Shown here piece after piece: positions 15,578-16,815 of a stretch of 16,815 nt of DNA (the stretch's first letter is position 1; each line of letters begins with the position of its first letter). The notes beneath the pieces were generated by a model, which worked only from the letters and a program-made list of their open reading frames with translations, was not told the DNA's origin and searched no databases. This DNA is from a bacterium. GTDB taxonomy: Bacteria; Planctomycetota; J058; JAJDCP01. The stretch lies in assembly GCA_030428695.1 (NCBI GenBank), contig JAUIEM010000213.1, positions 1 to 16,815 of the forward strand. The letters are read 5' to 3'. The position numbers were made by a program, and so were the translations under genes.

Positions 15578-15934
15578 ATGCGCAACACGCAGGTCGTCGC
15601 GAGCCGGCGACGCCGTAAAAAGATCCTGAAGCAGGCGCGCGGTGCCTTCGGTGCCCGCAGCAAGCACATCAAGATCGCGACCGAGAACCTCCATCGCGGA
15701 TGGGCCTACGCCTACGCTCACCGTCGCCTGAAGAAGCGGAACTTCCGCCGCCTGTGGATCACCCGCATCAGCGCGGCGACCCGTGCCCGCGGCCTGAGCT
15801 ACAGCCAGTTCATGAACGGCCTGCTCAAGGCCGACATCGCCCTCGACCGCAAGTCGCTGAGCGAGCTCGCCATCCACTCGCCCGAGGCGTTCGACGCCCT
15901 GGTCGACAAGGCGAAGCAGTACACGACGAGCTGA
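15578..15934 (+). CDS. rplT: 50S ribosomal protein L20 (bL20)
   Basis: This is a 118-residue basic protein needed for early assembly of the 50S subunit; in several bacteria it also represses its own operon. ATG 15578 has GGGAGA upstream. The N-terminal basic arm (RRRRKKILKQARGAFGARSKHIKIA) leads into the conserved core (GWAYAYAHRRLKKRNFRRLWITRISAATRARGLSYSQFMNGL) and the C-terminal DRKSLSELAIHSPEAFDALVDKAK. The first residues (MRNTQVVAS) replace the usual MARVKRG start, a small divergence. A GGCCCGC-GTCA-GCGGGCC stem lies 6 nt after the stop. Confidence 0.97.
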   Translation: MRNTQVVASRRRRKKILKQARGAFGARSKHIKIATENLHRGWAYAYAHRRLKKRNFRRLWITRISAATRARGLSYSQFMNGLLKADIALDRKSLSELAIHSPEAFDALVDKAKQYTTS

Positions 15935-15939
15935 GCGCC

Positions 15940-15957
15940 GGCCCGCGTCAGCGGGCC
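15940..15957 (+). terminator. Stem-loop after rplT, terminator-like but without T-tract
   Basis: GGCCCGC and GCGGGCC form a perfect 7-bp stem with a GTCA tetraloop directly after the rplT stop. What follows is C-rich, so it is more likely an mRNA 3'-end or processing/pausing signal than a full intrinsic terminator. The region 15958-16001 up to the RNA gene shows no clear promoter. Confidence 0.4.
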
Positions 15958-16001
15958 TCGCCCGTCTCCATCCAGGAGGCGCGCTCGTCACCCGGTCGGG
16001 A

Positions 16002-16190
16002 GCCTCTGTCGCGTTCGTCCTTCAGAACATCTAATTTTTGAGCCGATACATTCTTCTTTGGGAGCCGATCGGAGAAGGACTAGGCATTATGTCGCTTCGG
16101 CGGAGGAAGCCGACGTGCTTCTCGAGGTTCCCCCTTGAGAGCAACGGGTTCTCAAAAACGTTCTGAGACGGCGCCCTGACAGAGGCGCCC
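16002..16190 (+). ncRNA. ssrS: 6S RNA (candidate)
   Basis: 6S RNA imitates an open promoter and sequesters the housekeeping RNA polymerase. The transcript folds as that family does. Closing stem: 16002-16010 with 16178-16186 (9 bp, perfect), 16011-16013 with 16172-16174, 16016-16019 with 16167-16170, 16022-16028 with 16160-16166 (7 bp) and 16035-16042 with 16151-16158 (8 bp). Central bubble: about 16045-16059 against 16133-16146. Terminal arm: GGGAGCC (16060-16066) with GGTTCCC (16126-16132), GAGAAG with CTTCTC, and GTCGCTTC with GAAG-CGAC. The motif GAGCCGAT (16040-16047) sits about 38 nt from the 5' end, as in E. coli 6S, and the 3' strand contains CCTTGAGAGCAACGGGTTCTCAA, able to form the small 6S-type hairpin. 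The length of about 185 nt is typical. By homology, product RNA synthesis would start at T16047. Confidence 0.75.
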
Positions 16191-16199
16191 CTTTTTTTT
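16170..16199 (+). terminator. Intrinsic terminator of the infC operon / 6S RNA
   Basis: GGCGCC (16170-16175) pairs with GGCGCC (16184-16189) over an 8-nt loop, followed by CC and eight Ts (16192-16199). Its right arm overlaps the bases that pair with 16002-16010 in the 6S closing stem, so the terminator hairpin and the mature RNA fold are alternatives. Confidence 0.85.
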
Positions 16200-16334
16200 G
16201 TTGGTCGAGGCCGCCCGTCGCGAGCGCCCATCGCCCACCGCGCGCCGCCCATCGACCATCGCGGGCCCGGGCGTCGCCCGGCCGGCGTCGATCGTAGAGC
16301 GGCCGGCTGCCCGAGAGCCCGGGGCATGCCCAAC
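16200..16334. other. Non-coding spacer between convergent terminators
   Basis: There is no gene or RNA that I can support here. The stretch is GC-rich with imperfect short repeats of GCCCATCG / GACCATCG (about 16225-16262). Confidence 0.6.
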
Positions 16335-16377
16335 AAAAAAGGCGGAGACCGGACCCCTGTCGGGATCCCGTCTCCGC
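16335..16377 (-). terminator. Intrinsic terminator of the right-edge gene
   Basis: On the minus strand GCGGAGAC (16370-16377) pairs with GTCTCCGC (16342-16349), with further GGA/TCC pairing inside, followed by a C-TTTTTT tract (16335-16340). It lies 21 nt past the stop of the leftward gene. Confidence 0.85.
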
Positions 16378-16398
16378 GGACCGGTGGGCGTCAGGCGA

Positions 16399-16815
16399 TC
16401 AGCCTTCGTCCACGCCCCACTCGCGGACGAACTTGTCGCTGCACGACACGGCCCGGTGCAGATCCTGCTGGGAGTCGCCGGGGTCGATCACGATACCGAA
16501 CTTGTAGTTCTCGGGCTTCGCGACGCCGGTGTCCTTGTCGGTGTTGACGTAGAGCTGGAGCGCCTTGCCGGACTTCGTGATCTTGCCCGTCAGCTCCTTG
16601 TCGTTGCTGTGGAAGGACTTGTAGTACTTCAGGGCGGACTTGTCGGTGTCGTAGGTGTAGATCGTGTACTTGAACTTCACTTCGACGCTGACCATGTCCT
16701 TCTCGAGCAGAAGATCGATCTCCTTCTTGGTCTTGGCCGACACCTGGCCGACGAACTGCAGTGGCTCGGTCTTGCCCATGGCCCAGGAGCACTTGCGAAG
16801 GACGGCGACCGCTTC
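16399..16815 (-). CDS. Hypothetical protein, C-terminal 138 residues (5' end outside window)
   Basis: The frame is open from the right edge to the stop at 16399. An in-frame ATG at 16779 exists but has no Shine-Dalgarno sequence before it, and the upstream residues (AVLRKCSWAMGKTEPL) look like protein, so the gene probably begins beyond the window. The protein is Lys/Asp/Thr-rich, unlike the Arg/Ala-rich neighbours: EIDLLLEKDMVSVEVKFKYTIYTYDTDKSALKYYKSFHS, GKALQLYVNTDKDTG, YKFGIVIDPGDSQQDLHRAVSCSDKFVREWG. The alternation suggests a small beta-rich domain. No family is recognised, and no membrane segment is visible in this part. A strong terminator follows, so it ends its transcription unit. 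Confidence 0.75.
   Translation of the reverse strand, partial: EAVAVLRKCSWAMGKTEPLQFVGQVSAKTKKEIDLLLEKDMVSVEVKFKYTIYTYDTDKSALKYYKSFHSNDKELTGKITKSGKALQLYVNTDKDTGVAKPENYKFGIVIDPGDSQQDLHRAVSCSDKFVREWGVDEG

Noticed and set aside
16002..16190. SRP RNA, tmRNA or RNase P RNA as the identity of the structured RNA
   Set aside because: No GGAAGGAAGCA-type SRP loop, no tRNA-like ends with a tag frame, and no GAGGAAAGTC core; the length and bubble fit 6S RNA better.
16031..16336. A 101-codon minus-strand open frame
   Set aside because: It runs through the 6S candidate, a terminator and spacer, and has no protein-like features.

Overview
The window is GC-rich (by eye near 70%) with long open frames on both strands. 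The best guess for the source is a Planctomycetota-like bacterium. The Ser/Thr kinase has the DWG (instead of DFG) motif and kinase-TM-TPR layout common in planctomycetes, and there is a secreted FGE/sulfatase-modifying-factor-fold protein and a giant secreted multidomain protein with a C-terminal sorting tail. Myxococcota or a related phylum cannot be excluded.

Layout. (1) 3-1103 (+): a partial gene cut by the left edge, with a possible NlpC/P60-like Cys/His arrangement, convergent with a small membrane protein (1110-1472, -). The two TGA stops share one 14-bp palindrome. (2) 1660-6110 (-): a membrane Ser/Thr kinase with a TPR-like C-terminal part (apparent frameshift near 3920), translationally coupled to an upstream gene for a guanylate-kinase-fold protein that has lost its P-loop. 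(3) 6282-7894 (+), divergent from that pair: a signal-peptide FGE-fold protein with a zinc-ribbon-like four-Cys insert, overlapping a small unknown gene. These four genes look like a signalling locus. (4) 7959-8123: a cluster of REP-like palindromic repeats; a further copy sits at 1552-1577. (5) 8120-12616 (-): a 1498-aa exported protein combining subtilase (S8), CARDB-like and PHP-type metallohydrolase domains with a Gly-rich/Cys/TM tail; its stop codon comes from a repeat. (6) 12703-14482 (-): a tRNA-dihydrouridine synthase overlapping an unknown upstream gene. (7) 14675-16199 (+): the translation operon infC-rpmI-rplT behind a consensus -35 promoter, infC probably starting at AUU, followed by a structured RNA that I read as 6S RNA and by an intrinsic terminator. 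(8) 16335-16815 (-): a terminator and the 3' part of an unknown gene running off the right edge.

The most interesting items are the 6S RNA candidate (about 185 nt, about 23 bp of closing-stem pairing, GAGCCGAU motif), the subtilase-PHP fusion, the P-loop-less guanylate-kinase-like protein beside a kinase, and the zinc-ribbon-bearing FGE-fold protein. All functional statements rest on reading motifs by eye; no database search was possible.
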